Positions 62,900 to 64,000 of a stretch of DNA of 64,000 nucleotides are shown here, in pieces. The notes below the pieces were generated by a model, which was given only the letters and a program-made list of their open reading frames with translations, was not told where the DNA came from and did no database searches. A program made the translations under genes and the position numbers. Each line of letters begins with the position of its first letter. Positions within the stretch are counted from its first letter, which is position 1. This DNA comes from Chimonanthus salicifolius (taxonomy: Eukaryota; Streptophyta; Magnoliopsida; Laurales; Calycanthaceae). Location of the stretch: assembly GCA_013350335.1 (NCBI GenBank), contig CM023533.1, positions 33,474,170 to 33,538,169 on the forward strand, given 5' to 3'.

Positions 62900-63030
62900 G
62901 AAAATATCGGCCAAAACTTATCTCAGGTTTTTAACCTGATATGTATCGGCCGTATACAATAATTCTCGGAAAAATCAGCTGATATCTCGGCTGATATGCT
63001 TAAAAATCGGCGATATTTTTTTTTTTTCAA
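62900..63030. mobile_element. CGGCCG-palindrome family, unresolved copy
   Basis: AAAATATCGGCCAAAACTT, GATATGTATCGGCCGTATAC, CTGATATCTCGGCTGATATG and a poly-T run. The ends are not resolved. Confidence 0.5.
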
Positions 63031-63214
63031 AAATTTAAAAATGTACCCTAAATATGCAATTATGTTTTCAAACCTTTTTCTCTTTTTTTTTTTCAAAAAA
63101 AAAATAATTTTTTGCACGTGTTTAACTGTTGGAATCAATCACAGTTTTGAGTTCCAACTAACATGCAAAAAATTAAATACACTAATTAATTTCCATAAAT
63201 AAAGCATTAATCAA

Positions 63215-63370
63215 TGCACATTTTCGTTTTTTAATGAAAAATAATTAATGTTAGTTTTTTGTTTTTAATGAAAATAATTAATGCCGCTTTTAATTAAGGC
63301 TAATTTTTCGTTTTTAATGAAAAATTATTAATGCTAGTTTTTCGTTTTTCAAAATGAAAAATAATGGTGA
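63215..63370. repeat. Degenerate 40-50 bp tandem repeat
   Basis: TTTTCGTTTTTAATGAAAA followed by ATTATTAATG recurs about four times with small changes. Confidence 0.7.
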
Positions 63371-63674
63371 CTTAATTTGTGGTGATTTTTCTTTTTTTCT
63401 TTTTTATAGAAAATTAATTGTGACTTCTGGCTTTTGGATGAAAATTTAATGATAATTTTTTTAAAACAATAGAAAAACAATAGTGCATTTTAAAAATCGA
63501 TGAAAACCCCTTTTTTTATGGAAATAATGAAGGGTAGCGATACTCACACAAGATTTTGTGTAACCAAACACGGGAATGAGTAGATTTCCCACTTTACCCT
63601 TCACTCTTGTCGTACCGATAACTTAAAAAAGTAAAAAATCTGGGCTGGAGAGCCCATCACTCCAAAACGGCGAG

Positions 63675-63920
63675 CCGTAGGTTTTTCCTGCGTTTGGGTC
63701 GGGTTTTCAACTAAGGTCGTTTATCGACCGATTTCTACAAACAAAGTATCAAAATTTATCTACTTTGGGTACGATTTTTAAGTCCAAAACTATACCATTT
63801 TCACTTAAAATCAGTACCGAAGTTCATAAAATTCAGAGTAGATGAATTTTGATACCTTGTTTGTAGAAATCGGTCAATGAACGACTTCGTTTAAAAACCC
63901 AAGCGAAACACCCACAGAGC
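63675..63920. repeat. Fold-back (inverted repeat) with about 95-bp arms
   Basis: Left arm: TTTGGGTCGGGTTTTCAACT, CGTTTATCGACCGATTTCTA, CAAACAAAGTATCAAAATTT. Right arm from about 63837: GATGAATTTTGATACCTTGT, TTGTAGAAATCGGTCAATGA, ACGACTTCGTTTAAAAACCC. The arms pair across a loop of about 70 bp. It could be the end of a fold-back element or an imperfect palindromic MITE. Confidence 0.8.
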
Positions 63921-64000
63921 CACAGAGGTGATGAATGAACCCGGCTCGTCGTCTTAGAGTGATCGGTTCGCCGGCAAGATTTTTTGGCGAGTTGGTTTCT

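Noticed and set aside
63930..64000. Possible gene start at the window edge (ATGAATGAACCCGG)
   Set aside because: The frame reaches a stop after a few codons (CGTCTTAG) and the window ends too soon to judge.

Overview
This is nuclear DNA from a flowering plant. It is AT-rich, its genes carry GT-AG introns, and the proteins are plant families (DUF3511, DUF761, an invertase/pectin-methylesterase inhibitor, importin-alpha, cytosolic ribosomal protein L19). The spaces between genes are filled with broken Copia and Ty3 LTR elements, LINEs, tRNA-derived SINEs, a Mutator-like element and many short hAT-like elements. The species cannot be read from the sequence alone.

Layout. 1-5900: repeats, including a non-autonomous MULE with long terminal inverted repeats (3528-5031). 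5887-8465: two small intronless genes on the minus strand (DUF3511 and DUF761). 8690-9680: about 3.5 units of a 280-bp tandem repeat. 10090-12230: a LINE tail followed by a Copia 5' LTR and decayed gag/protease. 14762-15058: a small basic plant protein. 16865-25495: importin-alpha, ten coding exons on the minus strand; intron 7 holds a decayed Ty3 gag and LTR. 30397-31707: one intronless gene of unknown function, the only plus-strand gene. 36519-47076: an eight-exon gene with a gamma-glutamylcyclotransferase-like fold (minus strand); its 4.4-kb intron 7 and other introns are full of LINE and LTR pieces. 52829-56633: RPL19, five exons, minus strand. 61306-61832: an invertase/PME inhibitor gene, minus strand.

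Three observations stand out. First, the RPL19 promoter and exon 1 were duplicated in tandem; the inner copy now lies dead inside intron 1, and a third, inverted copy sits between the two. Second, a family of short hAT-like elements built on the palindrome ATATCGGCCGATAT is scattered over the window. Several copies have terminal CAGGGG/TAGGGG repeats and 8-bp target duplications, and two of them are proven insertions because the RPL19 duplicate keeps the empty site. Third, four otherwise well-preserved genes (importin-alpha, RPL19, the GGCT-like gene, the inhibitor) each carry one- or two-base frame breaks, several of them next to short base runs. This looks more like residual long-read indel error than four separate gene deaths, but the sequence alone cannot decide.

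The genes share no pathway; this is an ordinary mix of housekeeping and small plant-specific genes in repeat-rich DNA. No tRNA, rRNA or CRISPR was seen.
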